A stretch of DNA of 64,000 bases from Tritonibacter multivorans (GTDB lineage: Bacteria; Pseudomonadota; Alphaproteobacteria; Rhodobacterales; Rhodobacteraceae), in the NCBI RefSeq assembly GCF_001458415.1, contig NZ_CYSD01000042.1, positions 433,225 to 497,224 on the forward strand. Direction: 5' to 3'. The position numbers were made by a program, and so were the translations under genes. Each line of letters starts with the position of its first letter. Within the stretch, counting starts at the first letter, position 1. Shown here in pieces: positions 16,799 through 26,626 of the stretch. Below the pieces are notes generated by a model that was given only the letters and a program-made list of their open reading frames with translations, was not told the DNA's origin and ran no database searches.

Positions 16799-19700
16799 AT
16801 GAAAATCGAACGCAAATTTACCAAAGCCGGGCAGGACGCCTATGCCTCTCTCACTTTTGTTGAGGCGACATCGGAAATCCGAAACCCCGACGGTACAATT
16901 GTGTTCCACCAGGACGGCATTGAAGTTCCCGAAACCTGGAGCCAGGTCGCAAGCGATGTGATCGCGCAGAAATATTTCCGCAAGGCTGGTATCCCGTCCA
17001 GCCTGAAGAAAGTGCGCGAAAAAGGCGTTCCCGAATTCCTGTGGCGCTCTGTTCCGGCCGACGGTTCGGTCGAGATCGGCGGCGAGACCTCCTCGAAGCA
17101 GGTGTTTGATCGTCTGGCCGGCGCCTGGGCCTATTGGGGCTGGAAGGGCGGTTACTTCACCACCGAAGAAGACGCGCGCGCCTACTATGATGAAATGCGC
17201 TTTATGCTGGCGGCGCAGATGGCCGCACCCAATTCGCCGCAGTGGTTCAACACCGGCATCCACTGGGCCTATGGCATTGATGGCCCGGCGCAGGGCCACC
17301 ATTTTGTGGACTACAAGACCGGCAAGCTGACCAAATCCAACAGCGCCTATGAACACCCGCAGCCCCATGCCTGCTTTATCCAGTCCGTTGAGGATGATCT
17401 GGTCAATGAGGGCGGCATTATGGACCTTTGGGTCCGCGAGGCGCGTCTGTTCAAATATGGTTCTGGCACCGGCACCAATTTCTCGCATCTGCGCGGGGAG
17501 GGCGAAAGCCTGTCTGGCGGCGGCAAATCTTCGGGCCTGATGGGATTCCTGAAGATCGGCGACCGGGCAGCCGGCGCGATCAAATCCGGCGGCACCACGC
17601 GCCGCGCGGCAAAGATGGTCATTGTCGACGCCGATCACCCGGACATCGAGGACTTCATTCAGTGGAAAGTGCTGGAAGAGCAGAAAGTGGCGTCCATCGT
17701 CGCGGGCTCCAAAATGCACGAGAAGATGCTGAACGGAATTTTCGAGGCGATCCGGTCCTGGGATGGTCTGGCTGAGGACGCCTATGATCCCAGCGAAAAC
17801 GACTCGCTGAAGAAGGCGGTGCGCGAAGCCAAAAAGGTCGCAATCCCCGAGACTTATATTAAACGCGTGCTGGATTATGCCCGTCAGGGATATGACAGCA
17901 TCGAATTCCCCACCTATGACACTGATTGGGACAGTGAGGCCTATTCCTCGGTGTCTGGTCAGAACTCCAACAACTCCATCCGGGTGACCAATGCCTTCCT
18001 GCATGCGGTCGAAAAGGATGCGGATTGGGAGCTGACCAACCGCGTGGATGGTTCGATTGCAAAGACCGTAAAGGCGCGCGATCTGTGGGAAAAGGTCGGC
18101 CACGCCGCGTGGGCCTGCGCTGATCCGGGCATTCAATTCCACGACACCGTCAATGAATGGCACACCTGCCCGGCAGATGGGGAAATCCGCGGATCGAACC
18201 CGTGCTCGGAATATATGTTCCTTGATGACACGGCCTGTAACCTTGCCTCGCTCAACCTGCTGACCTTCCTGCAGGACGGCCAGTTTCAGGCGCAAGACTT
18301 TGTCCACGCCAGCCGTCTGTGGACGCTGACGCTGGAAATCTCGGTGCTGATGGCGCAGTTCCCGTCCAAGGAAATCGCGCAGCGGTCCTATGACTACCGC
18401 ACGCTGGGTCTGGGCTTTGCCAACATCGGCGGGTTGTTGATGAACCTGGGCTTTGGTTATGACAGTGACGAAGGCCGCGCGCTCTGTGGTGCGATCAGCG
18501 CCATTATGACCGGTGAGGCCTATGCAACTTCGGCCGAGATCGCCAGCGAGCTGGGCGCGTTTCCGGGCTATGCCAACAACGCCGACCACATGCTGCGCGT
18601 CATGCGCAACCACCGCACTGCCGCCTATGGTGAGGCAGAGGGCTATGAGGGTCTGACCGTCACCCCCGTTCCGCTGGATCAGGTGAACTGCCCGGATCTG
18701 TCGCTGACCGAGCTGGCCAAAACCACTTGGGACAAGGCCGTCGCCCTGGGCGAAGAACACGGCTATCGCAACGCGCAGGCCACGGTGATTGCGCCGACCG
18801 GCACCATTGGTCTGGTGATGGACTGCGACACGACGGGGATCGAGCCTGACTTTGCACTGGTGAAGTTCAAGAAGCTTGCGGGCGGTGGCTATTTCAAAAT
18901 CATCAACCGCTCGGTGCCTGCCGCGCTCGAAGGGTTGGGCTATGGCCCCGCAGAGATCGCCGAGATCGTGTCTTACGCGGTCGGCCATGGTTCCATCGGC
19001 AATGCGCCGGGGATCAACCACACCTCGCTGACCGGCCACGGCTTTGGCCCCGAAGAGCTGTCGAAAATCGACGCCGCACTGGAGAGCGCCTTTGACGTGC
19101 GCTTTGTCTTTAACCAGTGGACGCTGGGCGAAGAGTTCTGCACCGGGGTTCTGGGCATCCCGTCCGAGAAACTGATGGACCCGACCTTTGACCTGCTGCG
19201 CCACCTTGGGTTCACCAAGCAGGACATCGAGGCGACCAACGACCACGTCTGCGGCACCATGACCCTCGAGGGCGCGCCGCATCTGAAGCCCGAGCACTAC
19301 AAAATCTTTGACTGCGCCAACCCCTGCGGCAAAAAAGGCAAACGTTATCTGAGCGTTGACAGCCATATCCGCATGATGGCGGCGGCACAGTCGTTTATCT
19401 CGGGGGCGATCTCCAAGACCATCAATATGCCCAATGACGCCTCGATCGAGGATTGCCAGAAAGCATACGAGCTGTCCTGGTCGCTGGGGGTGAAGGCCAA
19501 TGCGCTCTATCGCGATGGCTCGAAACTCAGCCAGCCGCTGGCCGCAGCTCTGGTCGAAGACGACGATGAGGCCGCAGAAATTCTAGAGACCGGATCGGTC
19601 CCCGAAAAGGCCGCAGTGATCGCCGAGAAAGTGATCGAGAAGGTCATCGTCAAAGAAATCGTTCGCAGCCACCGCGAAAAGATGCCGCAACGGCGCAAGG

Positions 19701-20437
19701 GCTACACGCAAAAGGCCCAAGTGGGTGGTCACAAGGTGTACCTGCGTACCGGTGAATACTCCGACGGCACGCTGGGCGAGATTTTCATCGACATGCACAA
19801 GGAAGGCGCGGGCTTCCGCGCGATGATGAACAACTTCGCCATCGCCGTGTCCGTAGGCCTGCAATACGGTGTGCCGCTCGAGGAATTTGTCGATGCCTTC
19901 ACCTTCACCAAGTTCGAACCGGCCGGCATGGTGCAGGGCAATGACTCGATCAAGAACGCGACCTCGATCCTGGATTACGTGTTCCGCGAACTGGCCGTGT
20001 CCTATCTGGACCGCACCGATCTGGCCCATGTGAAACCCGAAGGCGCCAGCTTTGATGATCTGGGCCGCGGCGAAGAAGAAGGTCTCGCCAACCTCTCCGA
20101 GGTCAGCGACAGCGCGGCGACAAAATCGCTGCATGTGCTCAAGCAGATTTCCTCCACCGGCTATCTGCGCAAGCGTCTGCCGCAGGACCTGATGGTGCTG
20201 CAAGGCGGGCAAGGCAACCTTGATGTACCCACAAACGGCACCGATCCGGTGCAAGCGCTACAAACCCTGGTCCCCGAAACCAACGAACCAGCGCCCACCG
20301 GAATGGATGCCCGCACCAAGGCCAAAATGCAGGGATACGAAGGCGATCCGTGTGGCGAATGTGGGAACTACACGCTGGTGCGCAATGGCACCTGCATGAA
20401 GTGCAACACCTGCGGCGCGACCTCGGGCTGTAGCTAA
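16799..20437 (+). CDS. nrdJ: Adenosylcobalamin-dependent (class II) ribonucleoside-diphosphate reductase
   Basis: The 1212-residue enzyme reduces ribonucleotides to deoxyribonucleotides using adenosylcobalamin to make the active-site thiyl radical. The catalytic N-x-C-x-E is NPCSE (Asn467, Cys469, Glu471), followed by [11 protein letters not shown]. The C-terminal tail (about 1180-1212) has the paired cysteines [13 protein letters not shown] and a final Cys near the end, expected to shuttle reducing equivalents. Length matches long class II enzymes of alphaproteobacteria. It is monocistronic and makes the cell dependent on cobalamin for oxygen-independent dNTP synthesis. A B12-type methyltransferase homologue lies convergently next door. 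Confidence 0.96.
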   Translation: MKIERKFTKAGQDAYASLTFVEATSEIRNPDGTIVFHQDGIEVPETWSQVASDVIAQKYFRKAGIPSSLKKVREKGVPEFLWRSVPADGSVEIGGETSSKQVFDRLAGAWAYWGWKGGYFTTEEDARAYYDEMRFMLAAQMAAPNSPQWFNTGIHWAYGIDGPAQGHHFVDYKTGKLTKSNSAYEHPQPHACFIQSVEDDLVNEGGIMDLWVREARLFKYGSGTGTNFSHLRGEGESLSGGGKSSGLMGFLKIGDRAAGAIKSGGTTRRAAKMVIVDADHPDIEDFIQWKVLEEQKVASIVAGSKMHEKMLNGIFEAIRSWDGLAEDAYDPSENDSLKKAVREAKKVAIPETYIKRVLDYARQGYDSIEFPTYDTDWDSEAYSSVSGQNSNNSIRVTNAFLHAVEKDADWELTNRVDGSIAKTVKARDLWEKVGHAAWACADPGIQFHDTVNEWHTCPADGEIRGSNPCSEYMFLDDTACNLASLNLLTFLQDGQFQAQDFVHASRLWTLTLEISVLMAQFPSKEIAQRSYDYRTLGLGFANIGGLLMNLGFGYDSDEGRALCGAISAIMTGEAYATSAEIASELGAFPGYANNADHMLRVMRNHRTAAYGEAEGYEGLTVTPVPLDQVNCPDLSLTELAKTTWDKAVALGEEHGYRNAQATVIAPTGTIGLVMDCDTTGIEPDFALVKFKKLAGGGYFKIINRSVPAALEGLGYGPAEIAEIVSYAVGHGSIGNAPGINHTSLTGHGFGPEELSKIDAALESAFDVRFVFNQWTLGEEFCTGVLGIPSEKLMDPTFDLLRHLGFTKQDIEATNDHVCGTMTLEGAPHLKPEHYKIFDCANPCGKKGKRYLSVDSHIRMMAAAQSFISGAISKTINMPNDASIEDCQKAYELSWSLGVKANALYRDGSKLSQPLAAALVEDDDEAAEILETGSVPEKAAVIAEKVIEKVIVKEIVRSHREKMPQRRKGYTQKAQVGGHKVYLRTGEYSDGTLGEIFIDMHKEGAGFRAMMNNFAIAVSVGLQYGVPLEEFVDAFTFTKFEPAGMVQGNDSIKNATSILDYVFRELAVSYLDRTDLAHVKPEGASFDDLGRGEEEGLANLSEVSDSAATKSLHVLKQISSTGYLRKRLPQDLMVLQGGQGNLDVPTNGTDPVQALQTLVPETNEPAPTGMDARTKAKMQGYEGDPCGECGNYTLVRNGTCMKCNTCGATSGCS

Positions 20438-20444
20438 GGCATGT

Positions 20445-20473
20445 CGGCGCAAGGGGATACCACCCCTGCGCCG
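20445..20473 (+). other. Stable hairpin immediately after nrdJ
   Basis: CGGCGCA-A-GGGG pairs with CCCCTGCGCCG (11 bp with one bulged A; loop ATACCA). It lies 8 bases past the nrdJ stop and lacks a T-run, so it is more likely a 3'-end stabiliser than a terminator. The rest of the 288-base gap up to the convergent mttB-like gene holds no convincing gene. Confidence 0.5.
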
Positions 20474-20670
20474 ATCCAGAACCGCGCCTAAGACGGGGCG
20501 CGTAGGGAGGGCGGCCCGCAACGCCACCTCCCGACGATATCGGAAGCCGTCCACTGTCGGGCGGGCCTTCTGAACCAAGTCTGGGGCGGGTGCGCTTGCC
20601 CCATACGCCGTGAAGGACCAGGCAAAAAAACGTAGGGCAGTCAACGAGAACGAGCCTGATCGGCGAAACT

Positions 20671-20703
20671 AAAACCCCCTCGAGTCCCCGAGGGGGTTTT
20701 TTT
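20671..20703. terminator. Bidirectional terminator between nrdJ and the MttB homologue
   Basis: A perfect 8-bp stem, CCCCCTCG/CGAGGGGG, with loop AGTCCC is flanked by AAAA on the left and T7 on the right, suiting both convergent genes. Confidence 0.9.
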
Positions 20704-20725
20704 CTGTCTGCAAATCCTTGGGCCG

Positions 20726-22270
20726 CTATTGCGGCAGGTGGATATTGAACTTTGCCCGCAGCTGCGCATCCAGATCAGCGGGGAACCGGGCAGGCGACCG
20801 TTTCGCCAGCAGCTCTTCCTTCAGCGCGCGGGCCTTTGGCAGCAGCTCCTGCTTGCCTTTCTCCTCCCATTCCTTTGGAGAAGAGCGGCTTCCGAGCGTG
20901 GGATAGACAAAATCCTTCTGCATCCGCGCCAAGGTCTGTTCGGTGCCCAGATAATGGCCGGTGCCCGACAGGCAGACATCGGCGATTTCCTTGACCGAAA
21001 GGGTTTCGTCGTTGACCTCAATGCCGCGCACGCAGCGCTGGACCTGACCCAGCATATCATTGCCCAAAATCAGGCTCTCGTGGCAGAACCCCAAAAGCGA
21101 CGCATGCATGCCTGCGGCCTCATAGACCATATTCAGCCCCGAAAGCCCGGCCATGACATTGGAACACATCTGTTCCCAACCGGCCTGCATGTCGGGCAGC
21201 TTGCTGTCGGAAATCCCAGCCGCCGCGCCGCCGGGCAGATCATAGAAGCGGTGCATCTGCGCGCAACCCGCGGTCAGCAGCGCCTGTTCACCCGATCCAC
21301 CTGTCATTGCCCCGGTCCGCAGGTCCAGACCAAAGGGCCAGGTGCCAAAGACCGCCGGATGCCCCGGGCGCAATGCATTGACATAAACCAGCCCGGCCAG
21401 ACATTCCGCCACCGACTGCACAATCGCCCCGGCAATGGTCGACGGCGCGGTTGCACCGGCCATACCAGCCGACAGCAGCAGAACCGGCATGCCGCCACGG
21501 ATGCATTCCTCCATGACCTCGCAGGCTTCGGTGGCAAAGCGCATCGGGGGCACCACAAAGCAGTTGGTATTGGAGACAAAGGGGCGGTCGCGCCAGGCAT
21601 CCTCGCCGCCGGCAATCATATGCAGCATCTCTAGCGCCGGGGCCACATGATGCGGTTCGGTGAAAGAGGTTCCAATGTGTTTATGGGTGCCCGCACAGCA
21701 AGCGTAGACGGTATTGAGGTCCATCTCTAGGTTGTCGTGCACATCGCGGGCCACCATTGGGCGCTGGACAAAATGGATGTTTTCAAGCGCCTCGCACAGG
21801 CGCGCGGCGTCATGAAGATCCTGCAAGGTGCTGTCACGATAGGTTTTTCCGTCGACCTCGACCATATGCACAGCGGCGCCAGCCGTGCCGAAATGAACTC
21901 GTGTGCCGGACAAATCGAGGTCGTTTTTGGGATCCCGCCCGCAGAGCACGGGCGTGCGGTTGGCAATCGCCAGCGTGTCTTCAACCAGCGAGGGCGGGAA
22001 CCGCAGACGCCCGTCTTCATAGGTGCAGCCCTTGGCGGTCAGCAGGTCCACGCCAGACTGCGGCGCGCCGGACAGGCCCACGGTTTCCAACAGCTCCAGC
22101 GCGGCATGGTGAATGGACTGGACTTCGCTGTCGCTCAGCGGGCGGTAAAGCCCACCCTGAAGGCCGGGCGAAATAGGGGATTGTTCGGGTGCAGGCGCAG
22201 CCTGACGCGCAACGCGACGGGCAGTGCGTCCGCCTTTGCGCGTGCGCGCAGCAGGAGAGGCATCGGTCAT
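20726..22270 (-). CDS. Trimethylamine methyltransferase (MttB) superfamily protein, non-pyrrolysine type
   Basis: The 514-residue product belongs to the MttB superfamily of corrinoid-dependent methyltransferases. True trimethylamine MttB contains pyrrolysine encoded by in-frame UAG; this gene is one uninterrupted frame of ordinary codons, so it belongs to the larger non-Pyl group, whose characterised members demethylate quaternary amines such as glycine betaine, proline betaine or carnitine. The chosen ATG (MTDASPAARTRKGG) excludes a longer upstream frame with no family resemblance. Conserved-looking blocks include HFGTAGAAVHMVEV and GGSGEQALLTAGCAQMHRF. No corrinoid-protein gene is nearby. 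A 15-bp inverted repeat upstream is shared with the operon at 50.96 kb. Confidence 0.85.
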   Translation of the reverse strand: MTDASPAARTRKGGRTARRVARQAAPAPEQSPISPGLQGGLYRPLSDSEVQSIHHAALELLETVGLSGAPQSGVDLLTAKGCTYEDGRLRFPPSLVEDTLAIANRTPVLCGRDPKNDLDLSGTRVHFGTAGAAVHMVEVDGKTYRDSTLQDLHDAARLCEALENIHFVQRPMVARDVHDNLEMDLNTVYACCAGTHKHIGTSFTEPHHVAPALEMLHMIAGGEDAWRDRPFVSNTNCFVVPPMRFATEACEVMEECIRGGMPVLLLSAGMAGATAPSTIAGAIVQSVAECLAGLVYVNALRPGHPAVFGTWPFGLDLRTGAMTGGSGEQALLTAGCAQMHRFYDLPGGAAAGISDSKLPDMQAGWEQMCSNVMAGLSGLNMVYEAAGMHASLLGFCHESLILGNDMLGQVQRCVRGIEVNDETLSVKEIADVCLSGTGHYLGTEQTLARMQKDFVYPTLGSRSSPKEWEEKGKQELLPKARALKEELLAKRSPARFPADLDAQLRAKFNIHLPQ

Positions 22271-22776
22271 GAATAAGGGAATCCTAAAGTTGAGTGAAAA
22301 CTGATGTTCAGCGGGTTTCACTCTGACTTGGTCGACCTCGGGCCGCACGGCCGCGCATCGCACCGATGGTGCGTAGAACGATCACGACAGTGCACTCCAC
22401 GTTCTGCATGCAGCTCCTCCTTGCGTATAGGTTCGCCGCGAGTCGCTGTTCTGTCCCGCTCAAAACCGACTTTTTGTCGAAAAGCGACATTTTTCATTCG
22501 AAAGTCGCCAAGATTCATCCCAGATACGCCTTTGCGCCTGCAAATTTTCCGCTGGCGGAGCGGGGGGTAACAAGATGGTTAAAATACTCCCTAAAACTTG
22601 ATTAAAAATTCTCAAGAACTTGGCGCAAAGTTCTGTTTTAAATCATAAAATCAGCATTCTCAAATTAACCAAAAGGAGGCAATCTCTCTTGTAGATTGCG
22701 GTTATGCAAAATGCAGAGCCGGGTTCGGGGGCGAATGAACCGCGCTGAAGGCGCAGAAGTCTAAAGGACGTGAACT
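22271..22776. other. Divergent noncoding region between the MttB homologue and a hypothetical gene
   Basis: These 506 bases are AT-richer than their surroundings and hold no credible gene. They contain a GTCG/CGAC-rich segment at about 22466-22508 including a 15-bp inverted repeat, an inverted repeat CTTGA/TCAAG at 22597-22616, and a hairpin GCAATCT/AGATTGC at 22679-22699 that starts inside a strong purine-rich AAAGGAGG. That Shine-Dalgarno-like run is not followed by a start codon at usable distance. Confidence 0.55.
22475..22489. promoter_or_regulatory. Candidate operator, 15-bp inverted repeat upstream of the MttB homologue
   Basis: TGTCGAAAAGCGACA consists of perfect arms TGTCG/CGACA around AAAAG, about 205 bases before the MttB-like start codon. 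The same repeat with AAAAT in the centre occurs at 50888-50902 in front of the methyl-folate operon. Extra GTCG/CGAC half-sites flank it at 22468-22471 and 22503-22506. The binding protein is unknown; the GlxA-type regulator at 53.55 kb is a candidate. Confidence 0.6.
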
Positions 22777-23358
22777 ATGTCGATCTCTGGTGAAACTTTG
22801 GGGGCGCCCACTCTCGCCCCTGCAAGCAGAGGCCGCTCTGGCAAACAATTTGCCGGTCTTGCCGTGGCGGCCGCATGTGTGGTTGCACCGCTCAGCAATA
22901 GCCCGGCTGAGGCCGAAGGCTGGGGCCGGGCCTGGCTTGGCGAATTTGGCGCGCTGGCCCTCAATCCATCGTCACAGGTTTCAGACTTTCAAAACACGCT
23001 GGCGCAAACCCCGCTGATAAATGACACACCGCAGGCCGATCCGGACGCCGATTATGGTGTTTTCCAAAATGAGGCACGGGTGTTCAATCAACGCCCCGTC
23101 GCCCAGACGCGCAGCCTGCGGCTTTGGATCGGCAACAGCACCTTCTATGACGATGACGCAGCTTCCCACGACAGCGACTATTTCCATGTCACCACCCAGA
23201 CGCTTGAGCAGGAACCCATGACCCTTGGCGTTGGCTTTCAGGTGCCACTGGGGGAGGGCATGGACCTCAGCGGTGCGCTTTTGCGGGGGGAGGCAGACGG
23301 CCACAGCAACCTTGGGCGCGACAACCGTGTGACCCTTCGGGCCGCCTTTCGGTTCTGA
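22777..23358 (+). CDS. Hypothetical exported protein, possible outer-membrane strand at C-terminus
   Basis: I do not recognise this 193-residue protein. It has a hydrophobic segment at about residues 25-45 (AGLAVAAACVVAPLS) followed by AEAEG, which could be a late-starting signal peptide. The C-terminal 70 residues alternate polar and hydrophobic residues and end in Arg-Phe, as in many outer-membrane beta-barrels. The mature part is too short for a full barrel, so it may be a fragment or a small periplasmic protein. A fair ribosome site (AAAGGA) precedes the ATG. It stands alone downstream of the 506-base noncoding region. Confidence 0.6.
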   Translation: MSISGETLGAPTLAPASRGRSGKQFAGLAVAAACVVAPLSNSPAEAEGWGRAWLGEFGALALNPSSQVSDFQNTLAQTPLINDTPQADPDADYGVFQNEARVFNQRPVAQTRSLRLWIGNSTFYDDDAASHDSDYFHVTTQTLEQEPMTLGVGFQVPLGEGMDLSGALLRGEADGHSNLGRDNRVTLRAAFRF

Positions 23359-23643
23359 GGCGCAAGCCTGCCTGATTTAACATCCCGGCCAAAAGCGGTT
23401 TTCTGCGGCAAAGCCCTTGGCCGGGTCGCTGCTTCGTGCTAGTCAGGCGCCATGAAACGGATCGAAAACCAGATTTCCCTCTGCATTATTTGCTGTATTA
23501 CCTGCTGACACGTTCAGCGGGCTGCGCCTTTCGTCGTTTTACACTCCGAGACAAGCTGCTAAGCCCGCTGCGCAAGCGCAGGGCAGGCGTGCGCCCATAC
23601 CAAGTCGCGCCGGGAGATCACACAGTCGTCGACAGGAGCTGAT

Positions 23644-25011
23644 ATGACGATCAAACTGCACAACACGGCAACCCGTCAAAAGGATGTCTTTACGCCGATC
23701 GACCCCAAGAATGTGCGGATGTACGTCTGTGGCCCAACCGTTTACGACCGCGCCCATCTTGGCAATGCGCGCCCCGTCGTGGTGTTTGATATCCTCTATC
23801 GTCTGCTGCGCGAAACCTATGGGGCGGATCACGTCACCTATGCGCGCAACTTCACCGACGTCGATGACAAGATCAACGCCCGCGCCGCAGAAACGGGCCG
23901 CGAAATCAGCGAGATCACCGAACAGACCATTGGCTGGTTCCTCGAGGACATGGGCGCGCTTGGCGCGCTGGAACCCAATGTGATGCCGCGCGCGACCCAC
24001 TACATCACCCAGATGATCGACATGATCGAAGTGCTGATGGCGAAGGGCCACGCCTATGAGGCCGAAGGCCATGTGCTGTTCTCGGTCGACAGCTGGCGCG
24101 AAGACTACGGCAAACTGTCCGGCCGTTCGGTCGATGACATGATTGCTGGCGCCCGTGTCGAGGTTGCGCCCTATAAAAAGAACCCGATGGATTTTGTCCT
24201 CTGGAAGCCCTCGACGCCGGATCTGCCCGGTTGGGACAGCCCCTGGGGCCGCGGGCGTCCGGGCTGGCACATTGAATGCTCGGCCATGAGCACCGAACTG
24301 CTGGGCCAGTCCTTTGACATTCACGGCGGCGGCAACGACCTGATGTTCCCGCACCATGAGAACGAGATCGCCCAGAGCCGTTGCGCCAATCCGGATGGCA
24401 ATTTTGCCAAGTTCTGGATCCACAACGAAATGCTGCAGGTCGAAGGCAAGAAAATGTCCAAATCGCTGGGCAATTTCTTCACCGTGCGCGATTTGCTGGA
24501 TCAGGGCTATCCGGGCGAGGTGGTGCGACTGGTGTTCCTGCAGACCCATTACCGCAAGCCGATGGACTGGACCGACAAAAAAGCCAAAGAGGCCGAAGCA
24601 ACCCTGCGCAAGTGGCGGGCGTTGACAGAGGGCGTCGAACCCTCTGCCACCGCGGCTGCCGCGGTCCTAGACGCGCTGTCTGATGACCTCAACACGGCCG
24701 GTGCGATCACTGAGCTGCACAAAATGGCCAGCGAAGGCGACGCCGCAGGTCTGTTGGCGGCGGCCAATCTGCTGGGGCTTCTGACCCCGGAACTGGGCGC
24801 ATGGGCCGAAGGCCCCAATGTCGATCTGTCCGGGTTTGAAGCGCAACTGTTTGCCGCCCGTCAGGCCGCCATGGAAAGCAAAGACTTCTCCGAGGTCGAC
24901 CGCCTGAAAGCCGCCTTCACAGACGCAGGGCTCGAGGTGCGCATGTCCAAAACCGGGGTCGAACTGGTGCCCGGTGCGGGCTTTGATATGGCGAAACTGG
25001 ACGCGCTTTGA
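23644..25011 (+). CDS. cysS: Cysteinyl-tRNA synthetase
   Basis: The 455-residue class I aminoacyl-tRNA synthetase charges tRNA-Cys. The HIGH-type motif is HLGN (38-41), zinc ligand Cys29 lies in [10 protein letters not shown], and KMSKS lies at 270-274. Length is normal. The stop codon overlaps the cimA start (TGATG), and the squalene/phytoene-synthase-like gene follows closely, so the three form an operon. The 285-base gap upstream has no recognisable gene. Confidence 0.97.
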   Translation: MTIKLHNTATRQKDVFTPIDPKNVRMYVCGPTVYDRAHLGNARPVVVFDILYRLLRETYGADHVTYARNFTDVDDKINARAAETGREISEITEQTIGWFLEDMGALGALEPNVMPRATHYITQMIDMIEVLMAKGHAYEAEGHVLFSVDSWREDYGKLSGRSVDDMIAGARVEVAPYKKNPMDFVLWKPSTPDLPGWDSPWGRGRPGWHIECSAMSTELLGQSFDIHGGGNDLMFPHHENEIAQSRCANPDGNFAKFWIHNEMLQVEGKKMSKSLGNFFTVRDLLDQGYPGEVVRLVFLQTHYRKPMDWTDKKAKEAEATLRKWRALTEGVEPSATAAAAVLDALSDDLNTAGAITELHKMASEGDAAGLLAAANLLGLLTPELGAWAEGPNVDLSGFEAQLFAARQAAMESKDFSEVDRLKAAFTDAGLEVRMSKTGVELVPGAGFDMAKLDAL

Positions 25012-26624
25012 TGGAGCGACTGTACCTATATGACACCACGCTCCGCGACGGGCAGCAGACCCAGGGCGTGCAGTTCTCGACCGACGAAAAGAAGGTCATT
25101 GCCCAGGCGCTTGACGACCTAGGTGTGGACTATATCGAAGGGGGTTGGCCCGGCGCCAACCCCACCGACAGCGCGTTTTTTGAAACAGCCCCTCAGACGC
25201 GGGCGACGCTCACCGCCTTTGGGATGACCAAACGCGCCGGGCGGTCGGCAGAAAATGACGAGGTGCTGGCGGCGGTGCTGAATGCAGGCACACCTTCGGT
25301 CTGTCTGGTTGGCAAATCCCATGACTACCATGTGACCGCCGCGCTTGGCATCACGCTCGAAGAGAACCTCGACAATATCCGCGCCTCTATCGCACATATC
25401 CGCGCGCAGGGGCGCGAGGCGCTGTTTGATGCGGAGCATTTCTTTGACGGCTACAAGGACAATGCCGACTATGCCGTGTCCTGCTGCCGCACGGCGCTCG
25501 AGGCGGGCGCCCGTTGGATTGTCCTGTGTGACACCAATGGCGGCACCATGCCATCCGAGGTATCGCGGATTGTGGCAGAGGTGATCGCGGCCGGCATTCC
25601 CGGCGCAAACCTGGGCATTCACACGCATAATGACACGGAAATGGCGGTGGCCTGTTCGCTGGCCGCTGTGGAGGCTGGCGCGCGCCAAATTCAGGGCACG
25701 CTGAACGGCCTGGGCGAGCGGTGCGGCAACGCGAACCTCACCACGCTGATCCCGACACTGTTGCTGAAAGAGCCCTACAAAAGCCAGTTTGAGACCGGCG
25801 TAAAGCCCGAGGCGCTGACCGGTCTGACGCAGCTCAGCCGCACGCTGGACGACATTCTGAACCGGGTGCCGACCAAACAGGCGCCCTATGTGGGCGCATC
25901 CGCCTTTGCCCATAAGGCCGGTCTGCACGCCAGCGCGATCCTCAAGGATCCGTCGACCTATGAACACATCGATCCGGGCGAGGTCGGCAATGCGCGCATT
26001 ATCCCCATGTCCAATCAGGCCGGTCAGTCGAACCTGATCAAACGTCTGAAAGAAGCGGGACTGAGCGTCGAAAAGGGCAACCCCGCACTGGCGCGCATTC
26101 TGGATCAGATCAAAGAGCGCGAGGCACAGGGTTACGCCTATGACACCGCGCAGGCCTCTTTTGAACTGCTGGCGCGCGAAGAGCTGAACCTGTGTCCTTC
26201 GTTCTTTGATATTGAACGCTACAAGGTCACGGTGGAACGGCGCAAAGGCGCCAGCGGCCAGTATTACACCCAGTCCGAGGCGGTGGTTGTTGTCTATGTG
26301 GACGGCGAAAAACACATGTCGGTCAGTGAATCGCTGGACGAGGACCGCAACGATCGCGGCCCCGTCAACGCGCTGTCGCGCGCGTTGATCAAGGATCTGG
26401 GGCGATACTCCAGCGTTCTGGAGGACATGCGTCTGGTCGACTTCAAGGTGCGCATCACGCAAGGCGGCACAGAGGCGATCACCCGCGTCATTATCGACAG
26501 CGAAGACAATCATGGCCGCCGCTGGTCCACCGTCGGTGTCAGTGCAAACATCATTGATGCCTCGTTCGAGGCACTGCTGGATGCGATCCGTTGGAAACTT
26601 CTGCACGACAGCACCGAGGCCTGA
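25011..26624 (+). CDS. cimA: Citramalate synthase
   Basis: The 537-residue product is a LeuA-like enzyme with the N-terminal YDTTLRDGQQ signature and HTHND metal-binding motif of the alpha-isopropylmalate/citramalate synthase family, plus a C-terminal regulatory LeuA dimer domain (about residues 400-537). Sequences that begin this way, with GVQFS after the QQ motif, are the citramalate synthase branch, which condenses pyruvate and acetyl-CoA as a threonine-independent entry to isoleucine. The ATG overlaps the cysS stop. A 2-isopropylmalate synthase function cannot be fully excluded. Confidence 0.9.
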   Translation: MERLYLYDTTLRDGQQTQGVQFSTDEKKVIAQALDDLGVDYIEGGWPGANPTDSAFFETAPQTRATLTAFGMTKRAGRSAENDEVLAAVLNAGTPSVCLVGKSHDYHVTAALGITLEENLDNIRASIAHIRAQGREALFDAEHFFDGYKDNADYAVSCCRTALEAGARWIVLCDTNGGTMPSEVSRIVAEVIAAGIPGANLGIHTHNDTEMAVACSLAAVEAGARQIQGTLNGLGERCGNANLTTLIPTLLLKEPYKSQFETGVKPEALTGLTQLSRTLDDILNRVPTKQAPYVGASAFAHKAGLHASAILKDPSTYEHIDPGEVGNARIIPMSNQAGQSNLIKRLKEAGLSVEKGNPALARILDQIKEREAQGYAYDTAQASFELLAREELNLCPSFFDIERYKVTVERRKGASGQYYTQSEAVVVVYVDGEKHMSVSESLDEDRNDRGPVNALSRALIKDLGRYSSVLEDMRLVDFKVRITQGGTEAITRVIIDSEDNHGRRWSTVGVSANIIDASFEALLDAIRWKLLHDSTEA

Positions 26625-26626
26625 GC

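Noticed and set aside
16649..19366. A long minus-strand frame across the nrdJ start
   Set aside because: It is antisense to the catalytic part of NrdJ and has no family likeness.
20726..22270. Pyrrolysine-containing trimethylamine methyltransferase
   Set aside because: There is no in-frame TAG within the conserved region, and no pyrrolysine genes are nearby.
23436..23642. A possible 68-codon gene before cysS
   Set aside because: No ribosome site or family resemblance, and it runs right up to the cysS leader; more likely untranslated.
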